This document shows, one piece after another, positions 1-13,817 of a DNA stretch of 64,000 nucleotides. Origin of the DNA: Aquisalimonas sp. (GTDB lineage Bacteria; Pseudomonadota; Gammaproteobacteria; Nitrococcales; Aquisalimonadaceae); the NCBI GenBank assembly GCA_007126095.1, contig SLBZ01000003.1:1-64000 (forward strand), written 5' to 3'. Both the position numbers and the translations under genes were made by a program. Numbering within the stretch: position 1 is the first letter of the stretch; each line of letters opens with the position of its first letter. Below the pieces are notes generated by a model that saw only the letters and a list, made by a program, of their open reading frames with translations, was not told the DNA's origin and made no database searches.

Positions 1-10
1 GGGTTGTGTC

Positions 11-1906
11 ATGGGTTTTGAGTCCAGTTATGACGTGATCGTCGTCGGTGGCGGCCACGCTGGGACAGAGGCGGCACTCGCCTCGGCCCGTGCCGGTGCG
101 CGTACGCTGTTGCTCACCCACAATATTGAGACCATCGGCCAGATGAGCTGCAACCCCGCCATCGGCGGTATCGGCAAGGGCCATCTCATGCGCGAAGTGG
201 ACGCGCTGGGCGGCGCGATGGCGCGCGCCACCGACCGGGGCGGCATCCAGTTCCGTACGCTCAACGCCCGCAAGGGGCCAGCGGTGCGCGCCACCCGCGC
301 CCAGGCGGACCGCGCCCTCTACAAGGCCGCCATCCGCGCGGCCGTGGAGAACCAGCCCGGCCTCACCGTATTCCAGCAGGGCGTGGATGACCTGCTGCTG
401 GATGACGACCGCGTTCACGGTGTGGTGACGCAGATGGGTCTGCGTTTCCACGCGCCTGCCGTTGTGCTTACCGTGGGGACGTTTCTCGGCGGGCAGATCC
501 ACATCGGCCAGGAGAACTTCCAGGGCGGCCGCGCCGGCGACCCGCCGGCCAATGCGCTGGCGCAGAAGCTGCGCGCCCGCCCGTTCCGGGTCGGCCGTCT
601 GAAGACGGGCACGCCGCCGCGCCTCGACGGCAAGACCATCGACTTCTCGCGCCTGTCGGAGCAGCCCGGTGACGATCCGACGCCGGTGGCGTCGTTCATG
701 GGGTCCCGCGCCGAGCATCCGCAACAGGTCAGCTGCTGGATCACCCACACCAATGAAACCACCCATGACCTGATCCGCGACGCGCTCCATCGCTCCCCCA
801 TGTACTCGGGCGAAATCGATGGCGTGGGTCCGCGGTACTGCCCGTCCGTGGAAGACAAGGTGGTGCGCTTCGCCGACAAGACCTCCCATCAGATCTTTCT
901 CGAACCGGAAGGTCTGGACACCCACGAGGTGTATCCCAACGGCATCTCCACGAGTCTGCCGTTCGACGTGCAGCTGGCGCTGGTGCGCTCCTGCGTCGGA
1001 CTGGAACACGCGCACATCACCCGGCCCGGGTATGCCATCGAGTACGACTACTTCGATCCGCGTGACCTCCGGCCCAGCCTGGAGACGCATTACGTGGGCG
1101 GGCTGTACTTTGCCGGGCAGATCAACGGCACCACCGGGTATGAAGAGGCGGCGGCCCAGGGGCTGGTCGCGGGACTCAACGCCGCCCGCGCCGTTCGCGA
1201 CCAGGCGCCCTGGACACCTGGCCGTGATGAGGCGTACATCGGTGTGCTCATTGATGATCTCATCACCCGTGGCACGCAGGAGCCCTACCGCATGTTCACC
1301 AGTCGGGCGGAATACCGGCTGCTGCTGCGGGAAGACAATGCCGACCTCCGGCTGACTCCCGTTGGCCGGGAGCTGGGCCTTGTGGATGACCGGCGCTGGG
1401 ATGCCTTCCAGCGCAAGCGCGATGCCATTGCCGCCGAACAACAGCGGCTGGCCACCACCCTGCTGCGACCGGCCGATGTTGACCCGGCCGTCGCGCAGCG
1501 TGTGCTTGGCGGCCCGCTCAAGCGTGAGCAGCATCTCGATGCCGTCCTGCGTCGGCCGGAAGTGGACTATGCAGGGCTGACGGCACTGACCGGAGACGCC
1601 GGCGTGGCGGACCCCGCGGTGGCCGAGCAGATCGAGATTCAGGCGAAGTACGCCGGCTATCTGGACCGTCAGCGCGATGAGATCGAGCGCGCGCAGCGCT
1701 TCGAACACCTGACCATACCGGACGACGTGGACTTCAATGCCGTCGCCGGGCTGTCCAGCGAGGTACGCCAGAAACTGCTCGATCACCGGCCGGGTACCAT
1801 TGGCCAGGCGTCGCGCATCCAGGGTGTTACGCCGGCGGCGGTGTCACTGCTGCTGGTTCACCTCCGCCGCGGCGACGACCCGGCGCAGGTCCGTCGGCGC
1901 GCATGA
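11..1906 (+). CDS. mnmG: MnmG (GidA), tRNA uridine-34 5-carboxymethylaminomethyl modification enzyme
   Basis: FAD-binding subunit that with MnmE installs the cmnm5 group on the wobble uridine of several tRNAs in the cytoplasm. The 631-residue product has the family's usual length. The N-terminal Rossmann motif GGGHAGTE lies at residues 13-20, and the family signature around Cys47 ([12 protein letters not shown]) follows it. A second FAD-contact block, [18 protein letters not shown], sits near residues 365-385. The C-terminal part is the helical tRNA/MnmE-binding domain. It overlaps rsmG by 4 bp (ATGA), the classic gidA-gidB pair next to many bacterial origins. Only 10 bp lie upstream in the window, so its promoter is not visible. 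Confidence 0.98.
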   Translation: MGFESSYDVIVVGGGHAGTEAALASARAGARTLLLTHNIETIGQMSCNPAIGGIGKGHLMREVDALGGAMARATDRGGIQFRTLNARKGPAVRATRAQADRALYKAAIRAAVENQPGLTVFQQGVDDLLLDDDRVHGVVTQMGLRFHAPAVVLTVGTFLGGQIHIGQENFQGGRAGDPPANALAQKLRARPFRVGRLKTGTPPRLDGKTIDFSRLSEQPGDDPTPVASFMGSRAEHPQQVSCWITHTNETTHDLIRDALHRSPMYSGEIDGVGPRYCPSVEDKVVRFADKTSHQIFLEPEGLDTHEVYPNGISTSLPFDVQLALVRSCVGLEHAHITRPGYAIEYDYFDPRDLRPSLETHYVGGLYFAGQINGTTGYEEAAAQGLVAGLNAARAVRDQAPWTPGRDEAYIGVLIDDLITRGTQEPYRMFTSRAEYRLLLREDNADLRLTPVGRELGLVDDRRWDAFQRKRDAIAAEQQRLATTLLRPADVDPAVAQRVLGGPLKREQHLDAVLRRPEVDYAGLTALTGDAGVADPAVAEQIEIQAKYAGYLDRQRDEIERAQRFEHLTIPDDVDFNAVAGLSSEVRQKLLDHRPGTIGQASRIQGVTPAAVSLLLVHLRRGDDPAQVRRRA

Positions 1907-2571
1907 CGGAGGCGTTCCCGAGGGCGGCGGTCACGCGTGCCGTGGCCGACGGCGTCAAGCGTCTGGGGCTGTCGGCCACGGCGCCCGTGGAGCCGTTGGT
2001 CGACTATCTGGCGTTGTTGAGCCGCTGGAACCGGGCTTTCAATCTGTCGGCAGTCAGGGATCCGTTGGAGATGGTGCCCCGGCACCTTCTGGACAGCCTG
2101 GCGACCCTTCCCTATCTTGAAGGATCGCGACTGCTGGATGTGGGCTCGGGGGCCGGGCTGCCGGGAATTCCGCTGGCGCTCTGCCGACCGGACCTGCAGG
2201 TGACTCTGCTCGACACCAACGGCAAGAAGACGCGGTTTCTGCGTCAGGCCGCGCTGGAACTGGCTCTGAATCGGGTTACCGTCGTTCAGGAGCGGATTGA
2301 ACGCTGGTCCACGGACTCCGTTTTTGACACGGTAACAGCACGCGCTTTCGCGCGATTGGACCATTTCGTCCAGGGGGCAGGCCGGATCGTGGCACCGCAC
2401 GGCCTGATCCTGGCAATGAAGGGGCACTTCGACGGCGACGTCGAGACCGCGGAGATGCCGCCGGGCTGGCGGTTCGAGGTCGAGCCGTTGGAAGTCCCGG
2501 GGCTGGATGCCGCGCGCTGCGTCGTTCGTATCCGCCGTCAGAAAGTCAAAAGCGGAGAAACCGATGGGTAG
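1903..2571 (+). CDS. rsmG: RsmG (GidB), 16S rRNA m7G527 methyltransferase
   Basis: SAM-dependent methyltransferase that makes m7G at position 527 of 16S rRNA (E. coli numbering). In other bacteria its loss gives low-level streptomycin resistance. The 222-residue product carries the RHLLDSL motif at about residues 60-66 and the SAM-binding glycine loop [16 protein letters not shown] from about residue 77. The start overlaps the mnmG stop by 4 bp and the end overlaps the parA start by 8 bp, so the three genes are probably translationally coupled in one transcript. Confidence 0.97.
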   Translation: MTEAFPRAAVTRAVADGVKRLGLSATAPVEPLVDYLALLSRWNRAFNLSAVRDPLEMVPRHLLDSLATLPYLEGSRLLDVGSGAGLPGIPLALCRPDLQVTLLDTNGKKTRFLRQAALELALNRVTVVQERIERWSTDSVFDTVTARAFARLDHFVQGAGRIVAPHGLILAMKGHFDGDVETAEMPPGWRFEVEPLEVPGLDAARCVVRIRRQKVKSGETDG

Positions 2572-3346
2572 AATCATTGCCATCGCCAACCAGAAAGGCG
2601 GGGTCGGCAAGACCACCACATGTGTGAATCTGGCGGCCGCGCTCGCCATGAACCGCCAGCGCGTGCTGGTCGTTGACCTGGATCCGCAGGGCAACGCTAC
2701 GGTCGGCGCCGGCATCGACCGCAATGAGGTGGCGGTCAGCGGCTACCACGTGTTGATGGACGAACGCTCCGTGCGGGACGCGCTCATTGAAGCGCCGGAA
2801 GGCGGCTTCCATGTGGTGCCGGGCAACAGTGATCTAACGGCGGCGGAAGTGCGTCTGATGGAGTCCGAGGGGCGGGAGCAGCACCTGCGCCGCCAGCTCG
2901 CCCGGATTCGCGACGACTTCGACTACATCCTGATCGACTGCCCGCCGTCGCTGAACATCCTCACCGTCAACGCCCTGGTGGCAGCGCACGGCGTGCTGAT
3001 CCCGATCCAGTGCGAATACTATGCCCTAGAAGGGCTGACGGCGCTGCTGGACACCATTCGTCGCGTTCAGCAGCAGGCCAACAACGAACTCGTGATCCAG
3101 GGGCTGTTGCGCACCATGTTCGATCCCCGTAACAATCTTGCCAACCAGGTTGGGGCGCAGCTGATGCAGCATTTTCCCAAGCAGGTCTACAGCACGTTGA
3201 TCCCGCGGAATATCCGCCTCGCGGAGGCCCCCAGCCACGGGCTTTCCGCAATTCACTACGACCGGTATTCCCGGGGGTCGCTGGCCTATATGGCACTGGC
3301 CAGCGAGATCATCCGCAAGGACATGACGGCGGCGGCCACCGCCTGA
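2564..3346 (+). CDS. parA: ParA (Soj) chromosome-partition ATPase
   Basis: Walker-type ATPase that works with ParB and parS sites in chromosome segregation. I chose the ATG at 2564, inside the rsmG stop region, because the family N-terminus [19 protein letters not shown] begins there; an open frame continues further upstream but only through rsmG. The deviant Walker A motif KGGVGKTT is at residues 11-18 and DLDPQGN at 38-44, and the product is 260 residues as expected. parB follows after 17 bp. The gene sits in the standard gidB-parA-parB-atp order. Confidence 0.97.
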   Translation: MGRIIAIANQKGGVGKTTTCVNLAAALAMNRQRVLVVDLDPQGNATVGAGIDRNEVAVSGYHVLMDERSVRDALIEAPEGGFHVVPGNSDLTAAEVRLMESEGREQHLRRQLARIRDDFDYILIDCPPSLNILTVNALVAAHGVLIPIQCEYYALEGLTALLDTIRRVQQQANNELVIQGLLRTMFDPRNNLANQVGAQLMQHFPKQVYSTLIPRNIRLAEAPSHGLSAIHYDRYSRGSLAYMALASEIIRKDMTAAATA

Positions 3347-3363
3347 ACGGACAGAGGCTCTCA

Positions 3364-4224
3364 ATGAGCGCGAAGAAACGAGGACTCGGACGCGGCCTGG
3401 ACGCATTGCTGGGGGCAGCCGACGAGATCGCCAGCGACGACCACGGCGATCTGCGTCGGCTCCCCGTGGAATGGCTGGAGCGCGGACAGTACCAGCCCCG
3501 ACGGGAGATGGATCCGACCGCCCTGCAGGAGTTGGCGGATTCCATTAGCGCCCAGGGCGTCATCCAGCCTCTGGTGGTGCGCCCCATCGACGATGACCGC
3601 TACGAGATCATCGCCGGCGAGCGCCGTTGGCGTGCCGCCCAGCTGGCAGGGCTGAGCGAGGTGCCGGCCATCGTCCGGGAAATCCCGGATGAAGTCGCCG
3701 TGGCGGTGGCGCTGATCGAGAATATCCAGCGTGAAGACCTCAACCCGCTGGAAGAGGCGGTGGCCCTGCGGCGGCTGGTCGAAGAGTTTGGCATGACCCA
3801 CCAGGCCGTTTCGGAGGCCGTGGGGCGTTCCCGTGCCTCGGTGAGCAACCTCCTGCGGCTCCTCGATCTCAGCCCCGAGGTTCGCGAGCGGGTTCAGCGT
3901 GGCGAACTGGAGATGGGCCATGCCCGCGCCCTGGCCGCATTGCCCGTGGCCGACCAGAACGCCATCGCCGCGCGCGTGGTTGCCAAGGACCTGTCGGTAC
4001 GGGCGACGGAAGCCCTCGTTCGCAAGGCGCTGGAGGGCAGCAAGCAGGACGCCTCGCAGCGCAAGCAAGCCGTGGACCCGGACATTCGTCGCCTGCAGGA
4101 TGACCTCGCCGACCGCCTTGGCGCCAGCGTGTCCATCCAGCAGGGACGCCAGGGCAAGGGCAAACTCGTCATCCAGTACGGCAGCCTCGACGAGCTCGAC
4201 GGCATCATCGAGCGCATCCGTTGA
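3364..4224 (+). CDS. parB: ParB (Spo0J) chromosome-partition protein
   Basis: CTP-binding sliding clamp that loads at parS and recruits ParA. The 286-residue product has the CTP-binding GERRWRAA motif at residues 85-92, a helix-turn-helix around residues 142-165 (HQAVSEAVGRSRASVSNLL) and a short C-terminal dimerisation domain. It is probably co-transcribed with parA. No parS palindrome was seen by eye in this window, so its binding site is probably elsewhere near the origin. A promoter for the atp operon begins 17 bp after its stop. Confidence 0.97.
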   Translation: MSAKKRGLGRGLDALLGAADEIASDDHGDLRRLPVEWLERGQYQPRREMDPTALQELADSISAQGVIQPLVVRPIDDDRYEIIAGERRWRAAQLAGLSEVPAIVREIPDEVAVAVALIENIQREDLNPLEEAVALRRLVEEFGMTHQAVSEAVGRSRASVSNLLRLLDLSPEVRERVQRGELEMGHARALAALPVADQNAIAARVVAKDLSVRATEALVRKALEGSKQDASQRKQAVDPDIRRLQDDLADRLGASVSIQQGRQGKGKLVIQYGSLDELDGIIERIR

Positions 4225-4240
4225 CCCGCCAGAGGCGGCG

Positions 4241-4269
4241 TTGACCCCCCGGGGGGGAGTCATTATACT
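4241..4269 (+). promoter_or_regulatory. Sigma-70-type promoter of the atp operon
   Basis: TTGACC at 4241-4246 and TATACT at 4264-4269 are separated by exactly 17 bp. The element lies just after parB and about 155 bp before atpI, so it is the natural promoter for the ATP synthase operon. A run of six C followed by seven G spans the 3' end of the -35 box and the spacer, which is unusual. Assignment is by consensus match only. Confidence 0.75.
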
Positions 4270-4380
4270 CCGCGGCTCAAGTGACACCGTGCGGCCAGCC
4301 AATGGCGGTGCGCGGTGCCGACACAACCGTATCGTGATGGCACAGCAAATGGCGTCCGGACCGATTACCCACCGGCAGCG

Positions 4381-4401
4381 CGCCTGCTGCAGGAGCAGGC
4401 G
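4381..4401 (+). other. Hairpin in the atp operon leader
   Basis: A perfect 8-bp stem, CGCCTGCT paired with AGCAGGCG, encloses a 5-nt loop and ends 23 nt before the atpI start. It has no U-tract, so it is not a normal intrinsic terminator. It could affect atpI translation or mRNA stability; the function is unknown. Confidence 0.5.
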
Positions 4402-4424
4402 AAGCGCCCCCGGCCCGGTGCGTC

Positions 4425-4787
4425 ATGAGCGCTAGGAATGCCGCCCGTACCGTAATCATCGGGCAAGGTGCGGTGACTCTGATCAGCGGCGCCGTCTGGG
4501 GCATGTTCCGGGGCGGTGAAGCAGGGATGGCTGCTATCGCTGGAGGTGTTGTGGCCATACTTCCGGCCCTCTACCTCGCGGTCAAAGTGTTTTCGGTGCC
4601 GGCGGATGCTGAACCAAAGCGAATCGTCGGCGCGTTTTATCGGGGGGAAGTGCTCAAGTTCGGCCTGACCGTGGTGCTGTTTGCCATCGCACTGCAGGTG
4701 TTCGCTTCGGCTTTTGCTCCCCTGATTACGACCTACATTCTGGCCATACTCGTCTACTGGCTCGCGCTGAGAGCCGGCGCGGGCTGA
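4425..4787 (+). CDS. atpI: AtpI, ATP synthase assembly-associated membrane protein
   Basis: Small integral membrane protein (120 residues) encoded first in many bacterial atp operons. It is implicated in c-ring assembly and is not a core subunit. Hydrophobic stretches are visible around residues 10-50 and 70-118, consistent with about four transmembrane helices. Identity rests on size, hydrophobicity and its place directly before atpB; the sequence family is poorly conserved. Confidence 0.88.
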   Translation: MSARNAARTVIIGQGAVTLISGAVWGMFRGGEAGMAAIAGGVVAILPALYLAVKVFSVPADAEPKRIVGAFYRGEVLKFGLTVVLFAIALQVFASAFAPLITTYILAILVYWLALRAGAG

Positions 4788-4797
4788 ACAGTGGTGA

Positions 4798-5628
<831 letters not shown>

Positions 5629-5676
5629 GCGTTCACCGATTTCACTTTACGTATCTGTCATACGACTCGGAGGTAG

Positions 5677-5967
<291 letters not shown>

Positions 5968-6013
5968 CGCTGGTTGCGTCTAATTCATAGGTACACCCAC
6001 GGGAGGTGATGGC

Positions 6014-6484
6014 ATGGATATCAATGCCACGCTCTTAGGCCAGATGATCGCCTTCGGGGTGTTCGTCTGGGTCACGATGAAGTTCGTCTGGCCGAATCTC
6101 GCCACGGCCATGAAGGAACGGCAGGAAAAGATCAACGATGGTCTTGCCGCGTCCGAACGTGGTCGTGAAGAGCTCGAAAAGGCCGAAGCCAAGCAGGCGG
6201 AAATCCTGAAGGAAGCCCGTCAGCAGGCCAGCGACATCCTTGAGCAGGCCAACAAGCGCTCCAACGAGATCATCGAGGAAGCGCGCGAAACGGCTCGCAG
6301 CGAGGGTGAACGCCAGCTGGCGCAGGCGCAGGCCCAGATCGAGCAGGAGATCAACCAGGCCAAGACCGAACTCCGGGATCAGGTTGTAACCCTGGCCGTC
6401 ACTGGCGCCAGCCGTGTGCTGGAGCGCGAGGTGGACGCCAAGGCGCACAACGACCTGCTCCAGGACCTGGCGAAACAGCTCTGA
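6014..6484 (+). CDS. atpF: F1Fo ATP synthase subunit b
   Basis: Peripheral stalk subunit of 156 residues. It has one N-terminal membrane helix (about residues 4-26) followed by a long charged, Ala/Glu/Gln-rich helix that forms a coiled coil to the end. It joins the a subunit in the membrane to the delta subunit on F1. The length matches E. coli AtpF. The ribosome-binding site GGGAGG lies upstream of the ATG. Confidence 0.98.
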   Translation: MDINATLLGQMIAFGVFVWVTMKFVWPNLATAMKERQEKINDGLAASERGREELEKAEAKQAEILKEARQQASDILEQANKRSNEIIEEARETARSEGERQLAQAQAQIEQEINQAKTELRDQVVTLAVTGASRVLEREVDAKAHNDLLQDLAKQL

Positions 6485-6494
6485 GGCGATATCG

Positions 6495-7034
6495 ATGGCT
6501 GCCGACTTCAACACCATCGCACGGCCCTACGCTCAAGCGGTGTTCAAGCTCGCCCGTGAAAAGGGCGAGCTGGCCAAGTGGTCCGACACGCTCGGCCTGC
6601 TCGCCGCCGTGGCCAGTGATGAACGGGTTCATCCGTTGCTGGCCAGTCCCCGGCTGTCGCCCGATCAGGCGAATGCACTGATCCGGGATATCTGCGGCGA
6701 ACACTTGGACGACGCCGGGCAGAATCTCGTGCGGCTGCTTGCGGAAAAGGGCCGGCTCATCGCGCTGGCCCCGCTCGCGGAGCAGTACGAGGCGCTGCGC
6801 GCCGAGGAAGAGGGGACGCTGGAGGCGACCATCGTCTCGGCACAGCCTGTGGACGACAAGCTCCAGGCCGAGCTGGAGGCTTCCCTGGGCAAGCGCCTCA
6901 AGCGGAAAGTTCACCTCACCAGCGAGATCGACGACCGCCTCATGGGCGGCGCGATCATTCGGGCAGGGGATCTGGTAATCGATGGTTCGGTGCGCGGCCG
7001 CCTGACACGCCTGGCGACGGCCCTGAACCGGTAA
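6495..7034 (+). CDS. atpH: F1Fo ATP synthase subunit delta
   Basis: F1 subunit that ties the alpha subunits to the b dimer. I set the start at 6495 ([17 protein letters not shown]), which gives the standard 179 residues; the frame is open further upstream only inside atpF. The N-terminal helical bundle ([12 protein letters not shown]) and the C-terminal block ending in [20 protein letters not shown] are characteristic of the family. It starts 10 bp after atpF. Confidence 0.97.
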   Translation: MAADFNTIARPYAQAVFKLAREKGELAKWSDTLGLLAAVASDERVHPLLASPRLSPDQANALIRDICGEHLDDAGQNLVRLLAEKGRLIALAPLAEQYEALRAEEEGTLEATIVSAQPVDDKLQAELEASLGKRLKRKVHLTSEIDDRLMGGAIIRAGDLVIDGSVRGRLTRLATALNR

Positions 7035-7047
7035 GGGGATAACTCCT

Positions 7048-8589
<1,542 letters not shown>

Positions 8590-8607
8590 GCCAAGCGAGG
8601 TCCGCCG

Positions 8608-9477
8608 ATGTCCGGCGCTAAAGAGATACGTACCAAGATCAAGAGCGTGCAGAACACGCAGAAGATCACCGGCGCGATGGAGATGGTCGCGGCCAGCAAG
8701 ATGCGTTCTGCGCAGGGGCGGATGGAAGCCTCGCGGCCTTACGCCGAGAAGATCCGCAACGTGGTCAGCCACCTGGCACACGCACAGCCGGAGTACCGGC
8801 ACCCGTTCATGTCGGAACGGGAAGTGAAACGGGTGGGTTTCATCGTCGTGACCTCGGACCGGGGGCTGTGCGGCGGGCTGAACAGCAATCTGTTCCGCAA
8901 GCTCATCCCCGAGCTCCGCAAGTGCGAGGAGCGGGGCGTCGAGGTGGACCTCTGTGCCGTCGGCAACAAGGGCGCCCAGTTCCTGCGGCGCCTGAGCGGC
9001 AACCTGGTGGCCCAGGTGACACACCTTGGTGATACGCCGCACATCGCCGATCTGCTCGGGACCATCAAGGTGATGCTGGACGGGTTCCGTAACGGCGAGC
9101 TCGATCAGGTCTGTCTTGTCTACAACGAGTTCGTGAACACCATGACGCAGACGCCGCAGGTGGAGACCCTCCTGCCGCTGCCCGCTCTGACTGATCCCGT
9201 GCTCGACGAGCAACCCTACAGCTGGGACTACATCTACGAGCCCGACGCCGAGCACGTTCTGGATGAACTGCTGCAGCGGTACGTGGAATCGATGGTGTAT
9301 CAGGCGGTGGTCGAGAACATTGCCAGCGAGCAGGCGGCGCGGATGGTTGCGATGAAGTCTGCATCCGATAACGCGGAGAACGTGATCGAGGACTTGCAGC
9401 TCGTCTACAACAAGGCGCGTCAGGCGGCCATTACCACGGAGCTCACGGAGATCGTCTCCGGTGCCGCGGCCGTCTAG
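8608..9477 (+). CDS. atpG: F1Fo ATP synthase subunit gamma
   Basis: Central rotor shaft of F1, 289 residues. The N-terminal helix ([20 protein letters not shown]) and the C-terminal helix ([15 protein letters not shown] ... ITTELTEI) form the conserved coiled coil inside the alpha/beta hexamer. The Rossmann-like middle contains [11 protein letters not shown]. The order and length are standard. Confidence 0.99.
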   Translation: MSGAKEIRTKIKSVQNTQKITGAMEMVAASKMRSAQGRMEASRPYAEKIRNVVSHLAHAQPEYRHPFMSEREVKRVGFIVVTSDRGLCGGLNSNLFRKLIPELRKCEERGVEVDLCAVGNKGAQFLRRLSGNLVAQVTHLGDTPHIADLLGTIKVMLDGFRNGELDQVCLVYNEFVNTMTQTPQVETLLPLPALTDPVLDEQPYSWDYIYEPDAEHVLDELLQRYVESMVYQAVVENIASEQAARMVAMKSASDNAENVIEDLQLVYNKARQAAITTELTEIVSGAAAV

Positions 9478-9522
9478 GCCGGCGATCAGGATGCCCGTGC
9501 CGTTTTCAAGAATCGTTTTTAG

Positions 9523-10911
<1,389 letters not shown>

Positions 10912-10932
10912 CTCTGTCGCATAGGTGCCCTA

Positions 10933-11358
10933 ATGGCCAATACCATGCAACTGGACATCGTCAGCGCGGAAGAAGCCGTGTTTGCCGGTGAAGTCGAGTT
11001 CCTGGCGGCGCGAGCCACCGAAGGGGAGCTCGGCATCATGCCGCGACACGCGCCGCTGATGGCGCAGCTCCAGCCCGGTGAAGTCCGCGTGCGCATGCCC
11101 GGCGGCGATGAGCAGTTCTTCTACGTCTCCGGCGGCATGCTGGAGATTCAGCCGCACGTCGTCACCATACTCGCCGACACCGCTGTGCGCGCGAAGGATA
11201 TCGACGAAGCGGAGGCGGAGCAGGCGAAACGCCGCGCCGAGGAAGCCCTGCGCGACCGCAGTTCGGAAGTGGACTATGCACGGGCCCAGACCGAGCTCGC
11301 CGCAGCTGCGGCGCAGCTGCGGGCGTTGCAGAGTCTGCGCCGTAAGCGGGGTAGCTGA
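10933..11358 (+). CDS. atpC: F1Fo ATP synthase subunit epsilon
   Basis: Regulatory subunit at the foot of the rotor. The 141-residue product has an N-terminal beta-sandwich (about residues 1-85, including GELGIMPRHAPL) and a C-terminal helical hairpin (about 88-138) that can inhibit ATP hydrolysis. It is the last gene of the operon and is followed at once by an intrinsic terminator. Confidence 0.98.
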   Translation: MANTMQLDIVSAEEAVFAGEVEFLAARATEGELGIMPRHAPLMAQLQPGEVRVRMPGGDEQFFYVSGGMLEIQPHVVTILADTAVRAKDIDEAEAEQAKRRAEEALRDRSSEVDYARAQTELAAAAAQLRALQSLRRKRGS

Positions 11359-11394
11359 CTGCGACCGCGATCGTGGTCGACCGCGCGTTGTGAC

Positions 11395-11432
11395 AGCCGC
11401 CGCCCCGAAAGCCGGGAGCGGCGGCTTTTTTT
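11395..11432 (+). terminator. Intrinsic terminator of the atp operon
   Basis: A perfect 9-bp GC-rich stem (AGCCGCCGC at 11395-11403 with GCGGCGGCT at 11418-11426) is followed directly by seven T residues. It lies 36 bp after atpC and 30 bp before glmU, so it separates the two units. Confidence 0.92.
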
Positions 11433-11462
11433 CGTTGGGAGCCCGTCCAGAGAGCTACGCCC

Positions 11463-12833
11463 ATGTCCGATCCACGCCCTCCTCTCCACGTTGTGATCCT
11501 TGCCGCAGGTCAGGGAACGCGGATGCGCTCTGCGCTACCGAAGGTGCTGCACCCCCTGGCCGGGCGGCCGATGCTGCGCCACGTCGTCGACGCCGCCATG
11601 GCGCTGGAGCCCGCCGCGGTGCACGTGGTCCACGGCCATGGCGGCGCCCGGGTCCGTGAGGCCCTGGGCGACACGGATCTGTGCTGGGTCGAGCAGGCGG
11701 AGCAGCTCGGCACCGGGCACGCGGTCCAGCAGGCCATGCCCGGGATCGGCGACGATGCCGTGGTCCTGGTCCTGTATGGTGATGTGCCCCTGGTGCGGGC
11801 GGAAACCATGGAAGCGTTAGTGGCGGCCGCGGCGCATGGCCCGGCGGTGCTTACGGTCGAACTCGATGACCCCGCCGGATACGGGCGCGTGATAAGGGAT
11901 GCCGAGGGGTTCGTCGAGCGCATCGTCGAGCACAAGGACGCGCGCCCGGAAGAACGCGCCCTGACGGAGACCAATACCGGTTTGATGGCCGCGCCCGCCG
12001 CCGCCCTGCGGGATTGGCTCGGCCGCTGCGGTAACGATAACGCTCAGGGTGAGTACTACCTGACGGATTGCGTTGCACTGGCGCGCGCAGACGGCGTGCG
12101 GGTGACTGCGGCGCAGGCTGCCGATCCGGCCGAAGTGGCCGGGGTCAACGACCGCGTGCAGCTGCAGGCGGCGGAGCGTGCGTACCAGTGCCGGGTGGCC
12201 GATACGGTACTGCGTCAGGGGCTCGGTCTGGCCGACGGCAGCCGGTTCGATCTGCGCGGTATACTGCGGTTCGGCCAGGACTGTGTCGTGGATGTCGGCG
12301 TCGTCATGGAGGGCTCGGTGACACTGGGCGACAACGTCCGCATCGGCCCTTATGTCTGCCTTCGCGATGTCACCATTGAGAGCGGGGCGGTGATCGAGAG
12401 CCACAGCGTGCTGGAAGGGGCGCACGTCGGCCGTGATGGCCGTGTGGGCCCGTTCGCTCGTCTGCGCCCCGGTGCTGAGCTCGGGGCCGCGGCGCGGGTG
12501 GGCAATTTCGTCGAGATCAAGAAGGCCGTGATCGGACCCGGGAGCAAGGTCAATCACCTGAGCTACATCGGCGACGCCCGCCTCGGCAGTAACGTGAACG
12601 TTGGTGCCGGCACCATCACCTGCAACTACGACGGCGCCAGCAAGCACCATACAGAGATCGGTGATCGTGCGTTCATCGGCTCCGGGACACAGCTTGTGGC
12701 GCCGGTGTCGGTCGCGCCTGGCTCCGTCCTTGGTGCGGGAACAACGCTGACCCGGGATACGGAGGCGGACAGCCTGACCGTCACCCGTGCACCGGCGCGC
12801 AGCGTGTCCGGCTGGGCCCGGCGGCGGCGCTGA
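11463..12833 (+). CDS. glmU: GlmU, bifunctional GlcN-1-P acetyltransferase / GlcNAc-1-P uridyltransferase
   Basis: Catalyses the last two steps to UDP-GlcNAc, the precursor of peptidoglycan and lipopolysaccharide. The 456-residue product has the N-terminal pyrophosphorylase signature LAAGQGTRM at residues 13-21 with a following lysine (PKVLHPL). The C-terminal half, from about residue 250, is a left-handed beta-helix of hexapeptide repeats with the acetyltransferase block GTITCNYDG. glmS lies two genes downstream, so both ends of the pathway are clustered. Confidence 0.98.
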   Translation: MSDPRPPLHVVILAAGQGTRMRSALPKVLHPLAGRPMLRHVVDAAMALEPAAVHVVHGHGGARVREALGDTDLCWVEQAEQLGTGHAVQQAMPGIGDDAVVLVLYGDVPLVRAETMEALVAAAAHGPAVLTVELDDPAGYGRVIRDAEGFVERIVEHKDARPEERALTETNTGLMAAPAAALRDWLGRCGNDNAQGEYYLTDCVALARADGVRVTAAQAADPAEVAGVNDRVQLQAAERAYQCRVADTVLRQGLGLADGSRFDLRGILRFGQDCVVDVGVVMEGSVTLGDNVRIGPYVCLRDVTIESGAVIESHSVLEGAHVGRDGRVGPFARLRPGAELGAAARVGNFVEIKKAVIGPGSKVNHLSYIGDARLGSNVNVGAGTITCNYDGASKHHTEIGDRAFIGSGTQLVAPVSVAPGSVLGAGTTLTRDTEADSLTVTRAPARSVSGWARRRR

Positions 12834-12844
12834 TGCGCCCACTG

Positions 12845-12873
12845 TTGACGCGTCCGGTGCGGGGCCCAATGAT
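12845..12873 (+). promoter_or_regulatory. Candidate promoter for the universal stress gene
   Basis: TTGACG at 12845-12850 and AATGAT at 12868-12873 are spaced by 17 bp, 12 bp after glmU and about 85 bp before the stress-protein start. Identified by consensus match only. Confidence 0.5.
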
Positions 12874-12957
12874 GGAAGTAGCGGGCCGTGGTTGCCAGAG
12901 CCGTCGAGCCGGGAAGCGGCAATCACGGGAGGCCTTGATTCCCAGAGGAGACAGTCG

Positions 12958-13800
12958 ATGTTCAAGCACGTTGTAGTAGCCGCGCATTTTGCTTCCGCCT
13001 CATCCAGGTTGCTGGAGGAGATGGACGAGCTTCGCCGGCTGGGTACCGAGGAGATCACTCTTGTTGACGTCCTCCTGTCCCATCATTCCGAGACCCAGGA
13101 CGAGGTCCACCGTCAGGACGCGCACCGTCGTCTGGAGGAGGAGAAATCCGTTCTTGAAGAGGCCGGATTCCATGTCAACGCAGAGCTCCGCACCGGCCAG
13201 CCGGCGCACGAGCTCTCCACCATCGCGCGTGCCGCGCACGCGTCGCTGATCCTCGTCGGTTCCCGCGGCGAAGGACGTTTCCGCGAGTTTCTGCGCGGTT
13301 CCACCGTGCTGCAGCTGATCCGTAAGACGTCCACCCCGACGTTGATCGAACCGGTTGGCGGTGGCTCGCGCCGCGTGAGTGGTCGCGGCTTCCGCTCGCT
13401 GTTGCTGGGGACCGACTTCTCCGAGTCCTGTTACGAGGCCGAACGGCATGCGGCCGAACTGGCCGGCTCCGCCGAGAAGGTCGTGCTCTGCCATGTTCTC
13501 GAGGACGATATCGTGGATGCCATGGGTGAGAACGCGGCCCGGGCCGACGCCGAGAAACGCCTCGCCGCATTGGCCGACCAGTTCGCGAACGTCAAGGATC
13601 GGCTTGTGACTCGCATCGAGTATGGCAACCCGTCACGCGTGCTTGCCGCTGTCGCCGAGGAAGAAGGCAGCACGATGATGGTCATCGGCAAACGTGGCCG
13701 CAGCCCCATCCGCGAGCTGATGCTGGGCAGCACGGCTCAGAACGTGGTCCGGCGGGCCACCCAGTCCGTGCTCATGGTGCCGCGGGCGTCGCTGATCTGA
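12958..13800 (+). CDS. Tandem-domain universal stress protein (UspA family)
   Basis: Two Usp domains in one 280-residue chain, at about residues 1-140 and 143-280. Each keeps the ATP-binding pattern G-x2-G-x9-G-S-T: GSRGEGRFREFLRGST in the first and GKRGRSPIRELMLGST in the second. Tandem Usp proteins of this kind are usually ATP-binding stress or energy-status proteins; the specific role here is unknown. The start at 12958 follows an AGAGGAG ribosome-binding site and begins the domain (MFKHVVVAAHF). It is 17 bp before glmS and may share its transcript. Confidence 0.9.
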   Translation: MFKHVVVAAHFASASSRLLEEMDELRRLGTEEITLVDVLLSHHSETQDEVHRQDAHRRLEEEKSVLEEAGFHVNAELRTGQPAHELSTIARAAHASLILVGSRGEGRFREFLRGSTVLQLIRKTSTPTLIEPVGGGSRRVSGRGFRSLLLGTDFSESCYEAERHAAELAGSAEKVVLCHVLEDDIVDAMGENAARADAEKRLAALADQFANVKDRLVTRIEYGNPSRVLAAVAEEEGSTMMVIGKRGRSPIRELMLGSTAQNVVRRATQSVLMVPRASLI

Positions 13801-13817
13801 TCTGAGGGAGTCAGACC

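Noticed and set aside
13801..13817. glmS ribozyme or GlmS-linked riboswitch
   Set aside because: Only 17 bp separate the stress gene and glmS, and proteobacteria lack this ribozyme.
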